Source: Kordia sp.
GTDB lineage: Bacteria; Bacteroidota; Bacteroidia; Flavobacteriales; Flavobacteriaceae
Length of the DNA stretch: 64,000 nucleotides
Direction: 5' to 3'
NCBI RefSeq assembly: GCF_022447245.1
Contig: NZ_JAKVBC010000007.1
Coordinates: 1-64,000, forward strand
The position numbers and the translations under genes were made by a program. Positions within the stretch are counted from its first letter, which is position 1. Each line of letters begins with the position of its first letter. The notes under the pieces were generated by a model. That model did no database searches. It was not told the DNA's origin and was given only the letters and a program-made list of their open reading frames with translations. Below are positions 7,691 to 17,720 of this stretch, piece after piece.

Positions 7691-9634
7691 TTATTTTTTA
7701 ATAAACTTCTCAGTGTGTTTGATACCTGATTCCGTTTCTACCGTCAAGAAATACATGTTATCACTTAATTGTGAGACGTCAATTTCTGAAACTTCAATCG
7801 CTTTGCTTTGTACCAACTTTCCAGTAACGTCTGTAATTTTATAGGATACAATCGGTTCGTCACTGTTGAATCTTAATACGTCTGCTGTTGGATTTGGAAA
7901 CATATTAAAGTTGATCAAGTCGGCTTCGTCTCTTCCTAAGGTTCCGTGCGAACTTCCCATTACAAATAATGAACGTAAATGATCCTTTACTTCATCTGTA
8001 AAGACATTAATTGTTGTATTTGTGTTGCTCAGCGAACTTAATGTGATTTGATATGACCAATCTTCATCATAACAGCTATCACAACAAGACGGAACATATA
8101 ATCCAATTACATACAGCTTGTTAGGTTCAAAAGTATAGTTAGGGAAGGTTGTCGTAAGTCCCCAAACTGGATTTGTAGATGTTGGTAATTGATTGTTAAA
8201 TCCGCCCATATTACTAGACCAAGCAAAGGTATTAGGAACCATATTGATAAAGTCTACAGGATTTGTGAATGGGAAAGAAGACAATTCTAATTCATATACA
8301 AACCATGTATATTGATATCCATTATTTTGTTCTGTACAAATATCACCAACAAGTAAGGAATCATCCGTTGTATCAATACTATTTATTGAGCCAGTTAATT
8401 GTTGTGGACTTCCCTGGTGCAGTACACTAATGTTGAGGTTTTGATCTAGTTTTGCTTGTAATGAAATATCATCAATTGCTAAATCGTTTCCATCGCCCAA
8501 ACCATCTTCTTTTAAGTGAATTTTGATATCTAATACATCTACATCACCATCAAAACATTCCGATATTTGTTGCCAATCACAAGGATCGTCGCTGTTGGTA
8601 TCAATCGTAATCCAATCGTATAATTGCCCATTTACTTCCAAACGAATTTCTGGTTTAATGTTGAATGTACATTGCGGTAAATCTTTGAAGTTTGCACAGA
8701 ATTTATAGGTTTTTTCAAAATCAATTGGAATGCTTTGCTCCCAAATTATACTACTTGTTCCGGCTGGTTGTGTTGTACGACCATTTACTAACAAGAAGTC
8801 TGTATTGTTGCTATATTGTTCTGGATCAACACAAGCAGAATGATCAGTTACTGTAGTTCCAAAAATACTTGCATCGTTTGATACGTGGTATGCACCTGGA
8901 TATAAACTGGCATCTTCAGTATAGCTGTTCCCAAATCCGTTCGCACCATTTTCAAAATTTCCGTTTTCTACCAAGTTATCACCTTCACAGCAAAATGCAC
9001 CTTCATTATTTGGTTCGCCTGGATCAATATCACAATCCTGAATACAAATATTGTCATATCCGTATTCTTCTGTTGGACTTGAAGTTAAATCTAAGAAAAA
9101 TCGAATTCCCGAAATATTACTGATTAAGTTATTCCAATCGTTACAATCCAATCCAGCACCCATGACCCATTGCCCATTTTCATTTGATGGCAAATCGGTT
9201 CCTTCACAGGTTTCAATAGGAGCACAAATATGGACCCAACCGCCATCTTCAACAGCTTGCACATTGGCTACAAAAGTTGCTGTTGCTGTTGGACTTGTTG
9301 GATTTCCTGTATAGATAATAAGTCTAGGAGATACAGGCTCTCCAAAGTTTCCATCCTCAATTACTTGAAAATCCCAGCATAAACATTGCCCTTCAAATTC
9401 TCTCCAATTTCCAGCATAATCAACATTGTTGTAAATATAAGAAGAACCTTGATCGTCATACGAATGTAGAAAGAAGTCATCCGCGTTTCCACTTGGTCCA
9501 AAAGGATCTGCTGTATTTGCGCCAGCAGCAACGCCATTCCAGTTAGAGACATCCTGATCGTTAAAATCATCACAGAATTGTCCAAAGCTTACTCCATAAA
9601 AAAGGAGTAAACACAAGGTAATTGTGTTTTTCAT
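7691..9634 (-). CDS. Secreted protein with type IX sorting domain
   Basis: This 647-residue protein has a signal peptide (MKNTITLCLLLFYGVSFGQ). The large, acidic, Cys- and Asn/Asp-rich ectodomain is arranged as two carbohydrate-binding-like beta-sandwich modules. The first (about 20-205) ends in YGYDNICIQDC; the second (about 218-390) contains GNFENG and LAIDDISL. The C-terminal region (about 575-647) is a type IX sorting domain with the FNMFPNPTADVL start, VTGKLV and a terminal FIKK. Family knowledge says such proteins cross the outer membrane by T9SS and are anchored or released. No catalytic domain is recognised, so a binding or adhesion role is likely. Confidence 0.88.
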   Translation of the reverse strand: MKNTITLCLLLFYGVSFGQFCDDFNDQDVSNWNGVAAGANTADPFGPSGNADDFFLHSYDDQGSSYIYNNVDYAGNWREFEGQCLCWDFQVIEDGNFGEPVSPRLIIYTGNPTSPTATATFVANVQAVEDGGWVHICAPIETCEGTDLPSNENGQWVMGAGLDCNDWNNLISNISGIRFFLDLTSSPTEEYGYDNICIQDCDIDPGEPNNEGAFCCEGDNLVENGNFENGANGFGNSYTEDASLYPGAYHVSNDASIFGTTVTDHSACVDPEQYSNNTDFLLVNGRTTQPAGTSSIIWEQSIPIDFEKTYKFCANFKDLPQCTFNIKPEIRLEVNGQLYDWITIDTNSDDPCDWQQISECFDGDVDVLDIKIHLKEDGLGDGNDLAIDDISLQAKLDQNLNISVLHQGSPQQLTGSINSIDTTDDSLLVGDICTEQNNGYQYTWFVYELELSSFPFTNPVDFINMVPNTFAWSSNMGGFNNQLPTSTNPVWGLTTTFPNYTFEPNKLYVIGLYVPSCCDSCYDEDWSYQITLSSLSNTNTTINVFTDEVKDHLRSLFVMGSSHGTLGRDEADLINFNMFPNPTADVLRFNSDEPIVSYKITDVTGKLVQSKAIEVSEIDVSQLSDNMYFLTVETESGIKHTEKFIKK

Positions 9635-9782
9635 AATGTAAAATGTTTAAGATTCTATAATTTGTTTCAAGGCAAAGATGCACCAGTAAGAAACGATAGG
9701 TTAGAAGCAAAGCACTAAGATTTGCATCGTGTTTTACCTAATAAGATTATAGAAAAACTTAAGAGTTACAGGAAAAACACCC

Positions 9783-10832
9783 TTATTTAGTCAGAGAAAC
9801 CATGTCAGAAGGAATACGTTTGTTCATCACTTTAAACCATAAAGGCGGAATTAAAGCCATGACCATAGAAGTGGGATAACCATAAGGCATCTGCGGGCTT
9901 TTTTCATGACAATCCAACAATTGATATTTTTTAGAAGCTTTGTAATGATGATCGCTGTGACGTGTGAGTTCATACAAAACAATACGCCCAATTACATGAT
10001 TGGAATTCCAAGAATGAATTTCACGTACACGCTCGTAACGTCCAGAAGTTAATTTCTTTCTGAGCAATCCGTAATGTTCTATATAGTTGATGGTTTCTAG
10101 TAGTAAAAAACTAACTACGGCGCTAGCTAGAGCAAAAAGTAAAGCTAAACTTCCTAAGAAATAGAATACAATAGCCAAATAGTAAATCTGCAGTAGCGTA
10201 AACCAAAACATGTTATTTTTAAGCGAGAAAAAGGAATACTTTCCGCGCAGGCGTAAGTTTTGTTGAATTTTCCAGGCATTCATATACTGTCTTGCTGTTG
10301 AGGTAAACCAGAATGAATACACAACTTGATTGTATCGTGCAGTTGCAGGATCTTCTTTGGTAGCGGCATGTAAATGATGTCCAAAATTATGTTCCACAAA
10401 AAAGTGCATATACATAGAAGGAAGTAATAACAACTTTGCCATAAGCTGCTCATATTGTTTTTGTCGGTGACCTAATTCGTGCGCAACATTGATACCGTTA
10501 GAACCTAAAACTATTCCTGTAGAAAATATCAACCCGATGATTTCAAAGGTTTCATACATTCCTGTAGAAACATTCAAAAGTGTCACAATCAATAATCCAA
10601 AAACAACAGGAATATTTAAGTACAATAACCAGTCAAAAATTGGATTCACAGATTTTTGTTCCACTTCTTCTTTGGATAAATTTTCTATGTTTTGCGGAAA
10701 AATCAATTCCATAATCGGAATCACCCCAAAGGCATATATGGGAGTTAAAAATGTATAATATCCTCCCAAGCATAAAGCAAGTACGGCAACTAGTGGCGTA
10801 GAAAATGCCGCTAAATATTTCAAATCTTTCAT
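9783..10832 (-). CDS. alkB: AlkB-like membrane di-iron alkane 1-monooxygenase
   Basis: This 349-residue integral membrane protein carries the di-iron histidine boxes of alkane hydroxylases: H118-E-L-G-H-R, E147-H-N-F-G-H-H with ATKEDPATAR, N249-YIEHYG, and R291-H-S-D-H-H. These bind two iron atoms for terminal hydroxylation of alkanes or related chains, using rubredoxin electrons. About six membrane helices surround them. No rubredoxin, rubredoxin reductase or alcohol dehydrogenase is adjacent, so the electron donor must be encoded elsewhere. Membrane fatty-acid desaturases share similar boxes, but the NYIEHYG and EDPA motifs favour AlkB. Confidence 0.87.
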   Translation of the reverse strand: MKDLKYLAAFSTPLVAVLALCLGGYYTFLTPIYAFGVIPIMELIFPQNIENLSKEEVEQKSVNPIFDWLLYLNIPVVFGLLIVTLLNVSTGMYETFEIIGLIFSTGIVLGSNGINVAHELGHRQKQYEQLMAKLLLLPSMYMHFFVEHNFGHHLHAATKEDPATARYNQVVYSFWFTSTARQYMNAWKIQQNLRLRGKYSFFSLKNNMFWFTLLQIYYLAIVFYFLGSLALLFALASAVVSFLLLETINYIEHYGLLRKKLTSGRYERVREIHSWNSNHVIGRIVLYELTRHSDHHYKASKKYQLLDCHEKSPQMPYGYPTSMVMALIPPLWFKVMNKRIPSDMVSLTK

Positions 10833-10986
10833 AAGTCAATTTCAATTCAAGGTTCATAAAAATACTACTTTTTTTCCTGAATTGAAATTGTTATTTGATT
10901 ATTGAAAACTATATATGTTTTGTGTTTACAATTATAATTTAAGAAGTTCCTTATAAAATAAAAGGAAGGATCTAGGGGAAACTTTT

Positions 10987-11814
10987 TTAAAATCGCTTAT
11001 ACAATCCAATAGTTAGTGCACCTTGTTTGGCAACATTGTTCCCAGAGAATGCACCTCCAAAACCTAAAATACCACCAAATGTTCTGTTGAATTCTCCGAT
11101 GACTTTCAACCCAAAAGCCCTATATTCTTGATTGTTTACGTATAAAGCAGTAGCGGCGTTTCGTAAAGGTATGTTAACGTCACCATCATTAAATGAACTT
11201 ATGACATCAATAAAACCAGCCAACCAAATTTTTGAATGTACTTTGGTTCCTATTTCACCTCCAATCTTAAAATTATTGCTATAGTTGTTTGTTTTTAAAT
11301 CAACTCCCGTAAACGATTGAATGTAAAACTTGTCAAAACCACGTCCAAAGTTTACAGTAGGTGTAAAAGTCCAAGCGTCTTGCCCAGTTCTAACTCCAGA
11401 AGCTGCCTCAAAAGTTCCAGTATTTGCTTCTACATTTAGTTGACCAGAAATAATCCATTCTTTATTGTAAAACTGATGCCTCAATCCTACAGAAACATTT
11501 CCAAAAGCTGATTTGGATTGTTCTAAAATAAAGGCAGTTCCATTTACAGCATCGCCAGTACTTACAAACTTTAAAGGCAGATTTATAATTAAAGTTGTTT
11601 TGTCTGACACACCGTATTCTCCATACAATTGTAGTGTATTGTCGGTAATTTCTCGATCTGATTGATAGTCAGGATCACCAAAAATTTCATCATAATTTGA
11701 AATAGTGGTAAACGAAAGTTGTGTGTAAAATTTTCCTTTTTCCTGTGTCCAAGGACTTTGTGCAAACAAAATTCCTGAACTCAATAGGGCGATAACTATA
11801 TATAAATTTTTCAT
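10987..11814 (-). CDS. Outer-membrane beta-barrel protein (phenol/MetA-type transporter-like)
   Basis: This 275-residue protein has a signal peptide (MKNLYIVIALLSSGILFAQ). It then shows repeated amphipathic strands such as FYTQLSFTTISNY, NTLQLYGEYGVSDKTTLIINLPLKF and VSVGLRHQFY, and ends in LTIGLYKRF with a C-terminal aromatic residue, a hallmark of barrel proteins. The strand pattern resembles small outer-membrane channels of the phenol-degradation MetA-like family. A link to hydrocarbon uptake for the neighbouring AlkB is possible, but the 150-base gap leaves co-transcription open. Confidence 0.7.
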   Translation of the reverse strand: MKNLYIVIALLSSGILFAQSPWTQEKGKFYTQLSFTTISNYDEIFGDPDYQSDREITDNTLQLYGEYGVSDKTTLIINLPLKFVSTGDAVNGTAFILEQSKSAFGNVSVGLRHQFYNKEWIISGQLNVEANTGTFEAASGVRTGQDAWTFTPTVNFGRGFDKFYIQSFTGVDLKTNNYSNNFKIGGEIGTKVHSKIWLAGFIDVISSFNDGDVNIPLRNAATALYVNNQEYRAFGLKVIGEFNRTFGGILGFGGAFSGNNVAKQGALTIGLYKRF

Positions 11815-11924
11815 AATTAGCTTATTTATGATGACTTAGTAGCAAGTTTTAAGGAAATCTTACAGAATGTTTAACAAGTTACGCATACTATTAATTGCGT
11901 AAATATGTTATTTTTATCAGTTAT

Positions 11925-14900
11925 ATGATGAATGCATACGAACACATACAAAAGAAATTAAGTCAATTTGTAACCAAATATTATACAAACGAACTTATCA
12001 AAGGCGCGATATTATTTTTTAGCATCGGTCTATTATATTTTATCATCACCTTATTGGTGGAACATTTTCTATGGTTAAGCACAGGAGCAAGGACAGCGTT
12101 ATTCTGGGTTTTTATTCTGGTAGAAGTAACGCTTTTCGCGAAATTTATTATGCTACCAATGACAAAATTGTTTAAACTACAGAAAGGAATCAGTTTCAAA
12201 CAAGCATCTCAAATTATTGGAAATCATTTCCCAGAAGTGAATGATAAATTACTGAATGTATTGCAATTGTCTGAAGCGTCTCAGGAATCTGAATTGTTAT
12301 TGGCAAGTATCGAACAAAAATCGAAAGAACTACAACCAATTCCGTTTCAAGTAGCCATCAACTTTAAAAAAAATATCAAATATGCCAAGTATGCTATTCC
12401 TCCGTTAGCAATTGTGTTGCTAGTGTGGATTTCTGGAAACAGTTCATTATTTAGTCAAAGTTATGAGCGTGTAGTAAATTACAAAACCGACTATGAGCCA
12501 CCAGCGCCTTTTCAATTCATTGTTGTAAATGACAGTTTTCAAGCCATCGAAAATCAAGCATATAAATTACAAGTGCAAACCTTAGGTGATGTAATTCCAG
12601 AGGAAGTGCAAATATCGTTAGGAGACGAAACCTATTTTCTTCAAAATAAAGGAGTAGGAACGTTTGAATATACATTTTCACAACCAAAAGAAGCTACAAC
12701 ATTTACGCTAAATGCTAATGAAGTTACCTCAAAACCGTATACGCTAAATGTTGTAAAAGTACCTTCATTGGTAAATTTCCAAATGGTATTGGATTATCCA
12801 GCATACACCAAACGAAAAGACGAGGTTTTAAAAAGTACTGGAAATGCAACCATTCCAGAAGGAACCAAAATTACATGGGAAGCCAAAGCAAAACAAACAG
12901 AAAAATTAGAATTAATTTCAAAAGATACTACGTATGTGTTTGGCAAGGAGGCTAATGACTTTAAATTGGAACAAAAAATATATCAAAAAATAGATTATCA
13001 AATAAGCACAAGTAATTCTGAACTTAAAAACTATGAAAATCTTGGATTCAGCATTAATGTAATCAAAGATGAGTACCCAAAAATAGATTTACAATCCAAA
13101 AGAGATTCAATAGATGGCAGAACGATGTATTTTTTAGGACAAGTTTCGGATGACTACGGATTGCGAAGATTACAATTGGTATACTATCCATCGGAGAATG
13201 TAGCCAATAAAGCTTCGGAAAACATTCCAATCAGTACCTCAAACATTGATCAATTTCAATATACATTTCCAGGAAATTTACAATTGGTTAAAGGTGTAAA
13301 TTATGAATTCTATTTTGAACTAACGGATAACGATGGAATTCGAGGAGGAAAGAAGGTAAAAAGTGAAATCTTCAGCTATCGAAAACTTACTGATACAGAA
13401 TTGCAAACAGAACAGTTGCAACAACAAAATGAAACGATTAAAGACTTAGATAAATCATTAGAAAAACTTCAAAAGCAACAAGACGAACTCAAAAAGATCA
13501 CGAGAAACCAAAAGGAGAAGAGTGAACTTAATTTTAACGATCGTAAAAAGCTTGAAAAATTCTTGCAACGTCAAGAACAAAGTGATCAAATGATGAAGAA
13601 ATTTTCTAAGCAATTAGAGCAAAACTTAGAAGATTTCCAAAAAGAAGAAACGCAAGATGATCAAGATAAAGAGTTGTTGAAAGAACGTTTAGAACGTCAA
13701 CAAAAAGAATTGGAGAAAAATGAAAAGCTGATGGAAGAATTAAAGAAATTAGCTGATAAAATTAGTGAAGAAGAACTCCAAGATAAACTAGAAGAATTAG
13801 GGAAGCAACAGCAAAACAATAAAAAGAATTTACAGCAAATTCTTGAATTAACGAAGCGCTATTATGTAACCAAAAAGGCTGAAAAAATTCAAAGACAACT
13901 GCAAGAACTTGCTAAAGAACAAGAGGAGCTATCCAAGAAAAATGGAGGCGATAATACAAAAGAAAAACAAGACGAACTCAATAAGAAATTCGAACATTTG
14001 CAAAAACAAATGGATGAATTAGATGAAGAGAATAACAAACTCAAAAAGCCTTTAGACTTAGAGCGCAAAAAAAACGACGAAGAAGACATTAAGCAAGAAC
14101 AGCAAGATGCAACTGAAGATTTACAAAACAGTGAGGAATCAGAAAACGAACAGCAAAAAAGCGAGCAACAACAAAGCGCAAAACAAAAGCAAAAAAAAGC
14201 TGCTCAAAAAATGCAACGTATGAGCAAAAGTATGCAAACTGCCATGCAAATGAGTGGGCAAGAAAGCATACAAGAAGATGCTGAAATGCTACGCCAAATA
14301 CTAGACAATTTGGTTCTATTTTCTTTTGACGAAGAAAATTTAATGAAAGGTTTTGAAGAAATTGACAATTCAAATGCAGGCTATGCTGCTAAGCTAAAAC
14401 GTCAAAAAGAATTGCGTAAAATGTTTGAGCATGTAGATGATAGTTTGTTTGCATTGTCTTTACGTCAGCCTTCTATCTCCGAACGAATCAATGGTGAAAT
14501 TACGGAGATATATTATAACATCGATAAATCTTTAGAGCAATTGGCAGAGAATAATGTTTACAGAGGAGTAGCCGCACAACAATATGCTTTGACATCCACA
14601 AATAAGTTGGCAGATTTTCTAAGTAGTGCACTAGACAACATGAACCAAAGCATGGGACAAGGTCAAGGACAAGGTTCTCAAGGAATGGGGCAAAGTGGAC
14701 AAAACCAAGGTCAAGGAAAAGGATTTCAGTTGCCAGATATTATTCAATCACAGGATGAATTGAGTAAACAAATGCAACAAGGTATGAAGAAAGAAGGCCA
14801 AGGGAAAGATGGTAAAGGAGGCAAAGAAGGTGGTAAAGAAGAAGGCGATAAAGGCAAAGGAAATAAAGATGGAAAAGATGGAGAAAACGGTCAAAAAGGA

Positions 14901-15350
14901 GGTGGATCGGGAAGTGGAAATGAAGACGAGTCAGGTAAATTATATGATATATTCAAGCAACAACAAGCGTTAAGAAATCAATTAGAACAGCAATTAAAAG
15001 ATAAATACGGAGGAAAAATCAAAGATCCAAAGGCGATGGAAATATTGAAACAAATGGAGAAAGTAGAAACTGAATTGCTCGAAAGAGGATTCAATGATGA
15101 AACAATGAAAAAGATGATTGAGCTCAAATATCAACTCCAAAAATTAGACAAAGCTGCCTTTGAACAAGAGAAAGAAAGTAAACGAGAATCTACTACAAAT
15201 CGCAAAGATTTCAACAATACTACAAATGAAATAATGCCTGATGCTCGACAGTATTTCAATCAAATTGAGATATTAAACCGACAAGTATTACCTTTGCGCA
15301 ATAATTACAAAAAGAAAGTACAAGAGTATTTCAAGAAAAAGGATGATTAG
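11925..15350 (+). CDS. DUF4175 family protein, large membrane-anchored coiled-coil protein
   Basis: The protein has 1141 residues from the ATG at 11925; a TTG at 11895 would add ten residues and is less likely. Two membrane helices occur near residues 30-80 and a third near 145-165. An extracytoplasmic beta-rich region (about 180-480) and a long, highly charged, Gln/Lys/Glu-rich coiled coil (about 490-770) follow. Low-complexity Gly/Gln stretches (MGQGQGQGSQGMGQ; GKDGKGGKEGG) precede a helical tail. This architecture is typical of Bacteroidota DUF4175, whose function is unknown to me. The last eight bases overlap ybeY, indicating coupling. Confidence 0.88.
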   Translation: MMNAYEHIQKKLSQFVTKYYTNELIKGAILFFSIGLLYFIITLLVEHFLWLSTGARTALFWVFILVEVTLFAKFIMLPMTKLFKLQKGISFKQASQIIGNHFPEVNDKLLNVLQLSEASQESELLLASIEQKSKELQPIPFQVAINFKKNIKYAKYAIPPLAIVLLVWISGNSSLFSQSYERVVNYKTDYEPPAPFQFIVVNDSFQAIENQAYKLQVQTLGDVIPEEVQISLGDETYFLQNKGVGTFEYTFSQPKEATTFTLNANEVTSKPYTLNVVKVPSLVNFQMVLDYPAYTKRKDEVLKSTGNATIPEGTKITWEAKAKQTEKLELISKDTTYVFGKEANDFKLEQKIYQKIDYQISTSNSELKNYENLGFSINVIKDEYPKIDLQSKRDSIDGRTMYFLGQVSDDYGLRRLQLVYYPSENVANKASENIPISTSNIDQFQYTFPGNLQLVKGVNYEFYFELTDNDGIRGGKKVKSEIFSYRKLTDTELQTEQLQQQNETIKDLDKSLEKLQKQQDELKKITRNQKEKSELNFNDRKKLEKFLQRQEQSDQMMKKFSKQLEQNLEDFQKEETQDDQDKELLKERLERQQKELEKNEKLMEELKKLADKISEEELQDKLEELGKQQQNNKKNLQQILELTKRYYVTKKAEKIQRQLQELAKEQEELSKKNGGDNTKEKQDELNKKFEHLQKQMDELDEENNKLKKPLDLERKKNDEEDIKQEQQDATEDLQNSEESENEQQKSEQQQSAKQKQKKAAQKMQRMSKSMQTAMQMSGQESIQEDAEMLRQILDNLVLFSFDEENLMKGFEEIDNSNAGYAAKLKRQKELRKMFEHVDDSLFALSLRQPSISERINGEITEIYYNIDKSLEQLAENNVYRGVAAQQYALTSTNKLADFLSSALDNMNQSMGQGQGQGSQGMGQSGQNQGQGKGFQLPDIIQSQDELSKQMQQGMKKEGQGKDGKGGKEGGKEEGDKGKGNKDGKDGENGQKGGGSGSGNEDESGKLYDIFKQQQALRNQLEQQLKDKYGGKIKDPKAMEILKQMEKVETELLERGFNDETMKKMIELKYQLQKLDKAAFEQEKESKRESTTNRKDFNNTTNEIMPDARQYFNQIEILNRQVLPLRNNYKKKVQEYFKKKDD

Positions 15351-15765
15351 TTTTCATTATGAGACACAATTTGAACTTACAAACGAGGGACAAATTGAGC
15401 AATGGATTAGCAAAGTAATCGCATCTGAGGACAAGCGAGAAGGAGATATAAATTATATTTTCTGTGATGATGAATATCTGCATAAATTGAATGTAGAATT
15501 TCTAAACCATGACACGCTTACTGACATTATAAGCTTTGACAATTCGGTTGGAAACGAATTGCACGGAGACATTTTTATCTCCGTGGAACGTGTTGCCGAC
15601 AACGCCAAAGATTTCAAAGTTTCCACAGAAGAAGAACTGCGTCGTGTGATGGTACATGGTGTTTTGCATTACTGCGGATACAAAGATAAAACACACAAAG
15701 AGCAGGAAGAAATGACCGCTAAGGAAAATGATAAACTTGAAATGTTCCACGTGGAACACTCTTAA
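15343..15765 (+). CDS. ybeY: rRNA maturation endoribonuclease YbeY
   Basis: This 140-residue UPF0054 protein is a zinc-dependent endoribonuclease acting in 16S rRNA 3' maturation and ribosome quality control. The metal-binding motif is H105-G-V-L-H109-YCGYKDKTH118, with the longer spacing to the third histidine seen in Bacteroidota. DTLTDIISF upstream is the conserved family segment. The start overlaps DUF4175 by eight bases. The C-terminal residues MFHVEH are encoded by a parS palindrome, so the tail sequence may be constrained by DNA function. Confidence 0.95.
   Translation: MISFHYETQFELTNEGQIEQWISKVIASEDKREGDINYIFCDDEYLHKLNVEFLNHDTLTDIISFDNSVGNELHGDIFISVERVADNAKDFKVSTEEELRRVMVHGVLHYCGYKDKTHKEQEEMTAKENDKLEMFHVEHS
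15743..15758. promoter_or_regulatory. parS-like centromere site 1 (inside ybeY)
   Basis: The perfect 16-bp palindrome TGTTCCACGTGGAACA fits the ParB-binding parS consensus of many bacteria. It is read through as Met-Phe-His-Val-Glu-His at the YbeY C-terminus. Two further exact copies follow within 2.9 kb. Confidence 0.88.
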
Positions 15766-15815
15766 ATCACTTTCAAATATAATCGATAAATATAACCGAA
15801 TTTCAATCGTTAGAT

Positions 15816-17687
15816 ATGTTTAATACGGAATATGATGTGATCGTAGTTGGAGCTGGACACGCAGGATCTGAAGCTGCCGCCGCTGCTGCGAATATGGGAA
15901 GCAAAACTTTGCTCGTTACGATGAACTTGCAGAACATTGCACAGATGTCTTGCAATCCTGCTATGGGAGGAATTGCCAAAGGACAAATTGTGCGTGAAAT
16001 TGATGCGCTTGGTGGATATAGTGGAATTGTTACGGACAATTCGGCCATTCAGTTCAAGATGCTGAATAAGTCAAAAGGACCTGCAATGTGGTCGCCAAGA
16101 GCACAAAGCGATCGTATGCGTTTTGCAGAAGAATGGCGTCTTATGTTAGAACGAACAGAGAACCTTGATTTTTATCAAGAAATGGTGCGTGGTTTAATCA
16201 TTGAAGGAGGAAAAATAAAAGGTGTAAAAACATCTCTAGGACTAGAAATTAGATCCAAAACTGTAGTACTTACCAATGGAACTTTCTTGAATGGATTGAT
16301 CCATATTGGAGATAAAAACTTTGGTGGTGGAAGAGCAGGAGAAAGAGCCGCAACTGGAATCACAGAAGAACTTACGGAACTCGGTTTTGAATCTGGAAGA
16401 ATGAAAACAGGAACACCACCACGTGTGGATGGTAGATCGTTAGATTATTCAAAAATGATCATTCAACCTGGAGACGAACAGCCGGATAAATTCTCATATC
16501 TAAAAAACACAAAAGCATTAGAGAATCAACGTGCTTGTCACATGACATATACATCACCAGAAGTACATGATTTACTTCGTGAAGGTTTTGATAGATCGCC
16601 AATGTTTAATGGTAGAATTAAATCGATTGGACCTAGATATTGCCCTTCAATTGAAGATAAAATTAACCGTTTTGCAGACAAAGATCGTCATCAATTATTT
16701 GTAGAACCGGAAGGTTGGAATACAGTTGAAGTATATGTAAATGGCTTCTCAACTTCGCTTCCAGAAGATGTTCAATTTAAAGCCTTACGATCTGTTGCTG
16801 GTTTTGAAAATGTGAAGTTCTTTAGACCAGGTTATGCAATCGAATATGATTACTTTCCACCAACACAATTAAAGCATACATTAGAAACTAAGATTGTAGA
16901 CGGATTGTTTTTTGCAGGACAAATTAATGGAACAACAGGATATGAAGAAGCAGCCTCGCAAGGACTGATGGCAGGAATAAATGCAGCACTAAAAGTCCAA
17001 GAAAAAGAAGAATTTATCCTAAAAAGAAATGAAGCTTACATCGGAGTTTTAATTGATGATTTAATCACAAAAGGAACAGAAGAGCCTTATCGAATGTTTA
17101 CGTCTCGAGCAGAATATAGAACACTACTAAGACAAGACAATGCCGATTTTAGATTAACACCAGTTGGACATGAATTAGGTTTGGCAAGTGAAGAACGTTT
17201 ACGTGCGATGGAACAAAAGAAAACAAACTCAGATGCATTTATTCAATTCTCTAAAGACACGAGTGTAAAGCCAGATGAAATAAATCCTGTACTCGAAGCA
17301 AAGAACTCTTCAAAAGTAAAGCAACAAGATAAGATGTTTAAGATCTTCGCACGTCCAAATATCAGTATGGATGACATGCGAAAAGTTGCTTCAGTAGAGA
17401 ACTTTATTCAAGAAAATAATCTTGGAAAAGACGTATTAGAACAAACAGAAGTACAAGTTAAATACGCAGGATATATCAACAAGGAAAAAAATAATGCAGA
17501 CAAGTTAAATAATTTGGATCGTGTAAAAATTCCTCTTGATTTTAAGTATGAAGGTTTAACAAACCTGTCCATGGAAGCACGTCAAAAACTATCCAAAATC
17601 AGACCCGTAAACTTATCACAAGCATCACGAATAAGCGGTGTTTCTCCTAGTGATATAAGTGTGATGCTAGTATATTTAAACAGATAA
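15816..17687 (+). CDS. mnmG: tRNA uridine-5-carboxymethylaminomethyl modification enzyme MnmG (GidA)
   Basis: This 623-residue FAD enzyme acts with MnmE to place the (carboxymethyl)aminomethyl group on U34 of certain tRNAs. The N-terminal FAD-binding motif is VVGAGHAGSEAA (about 8-19), followed by MGGIAKGQIVREIDALGG. GRMKTGTPPRVDGRS and FRPGYAIEYDYFPP are family signatures, and the C-terminal helical MnmE/tRNA-binding domain is complete. In many bacteria mnmG sits near the replication origin, in keeping with the parS sites on both sides. Confidence 0.98.
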   Translation: MFNTEYDVIVVGAGHAGSEAAAAAANMGSKTLLVTMNLQNIAQMSCNPAMGGIAKGQIVREIDALGGYSGIVTDNSAIQFKMLNKSKGPAMWSPRAQSDRMRFAEEWRLMLERTENLDFYQEMVRGLIIEGGKIKGVKTSLGLEIRSKTVVLTNGTFLNGLIHIGDKNFGGGRAGERAATGITEELTELGFESGRMKTGTPPRVDGRSLDYSKMIIQPGDEQPDKFSYLKNTKALENQRACHMTYTSPEVHDLLREGFDRSPMFNGRIKSIGPRYCPSIEDKINRFADKDRHQLFVEPEGWNTVEVYVNGFSTSLPEDVQFKALRSVAGFENVKFFRPGYAIEYDYFPPTQLKHTLETKIVDGLFFAGQINGTTGYEEAASQGLMAGINAALKVQEKEEFILKRNEAYIGVLIDDLITKGTEEPYRMFTSRAEYRTLLRQDNADFRLTPVGHELGLASEERLRAMEQKKTNSDAFIQFSKDTSVKPDEINPVLEAKNSSKVKQQDKMFKIFARPNISMDDMRKVASVENFIQENNLGKDVLEQTEVQVKYAGYINKEKNNADKLNNLDRVKIPLDFKYEGLTNLSMEARQKLSKIRPVNLSQASRISGVSPSDISVMLVYLNR

Positions 17688-17696
17688 AATTTTTAG

Positions 17697-17712
17697 TGTT
17701 CCACGTGGAACA
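17697..17712. promoter_or_regulatory. parS-like centromere site 2 (after mnmG)
   Basis: The sequence TGTTCCACGTGGAACA is identical to site 1. Here the symmetry extends to 20 bp, AGTGTTCCACGTGGAACACT (17695-17714). It lies in the 33-base gap between mnmG and the acetyltransferase gene and might also fold as a weak terminator for mnmG. Confidence 0.88.
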
Positions 17713-17720
17713 CTTTTCTT

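Noticed and set aside
14650-14930. Gly/Gln-rich low-complexity segment as a tandem repeat or collagen-like domain
   Set aside because: It is irregular, within the DUF4175 frame, and fits the low-complexity tail of that family.
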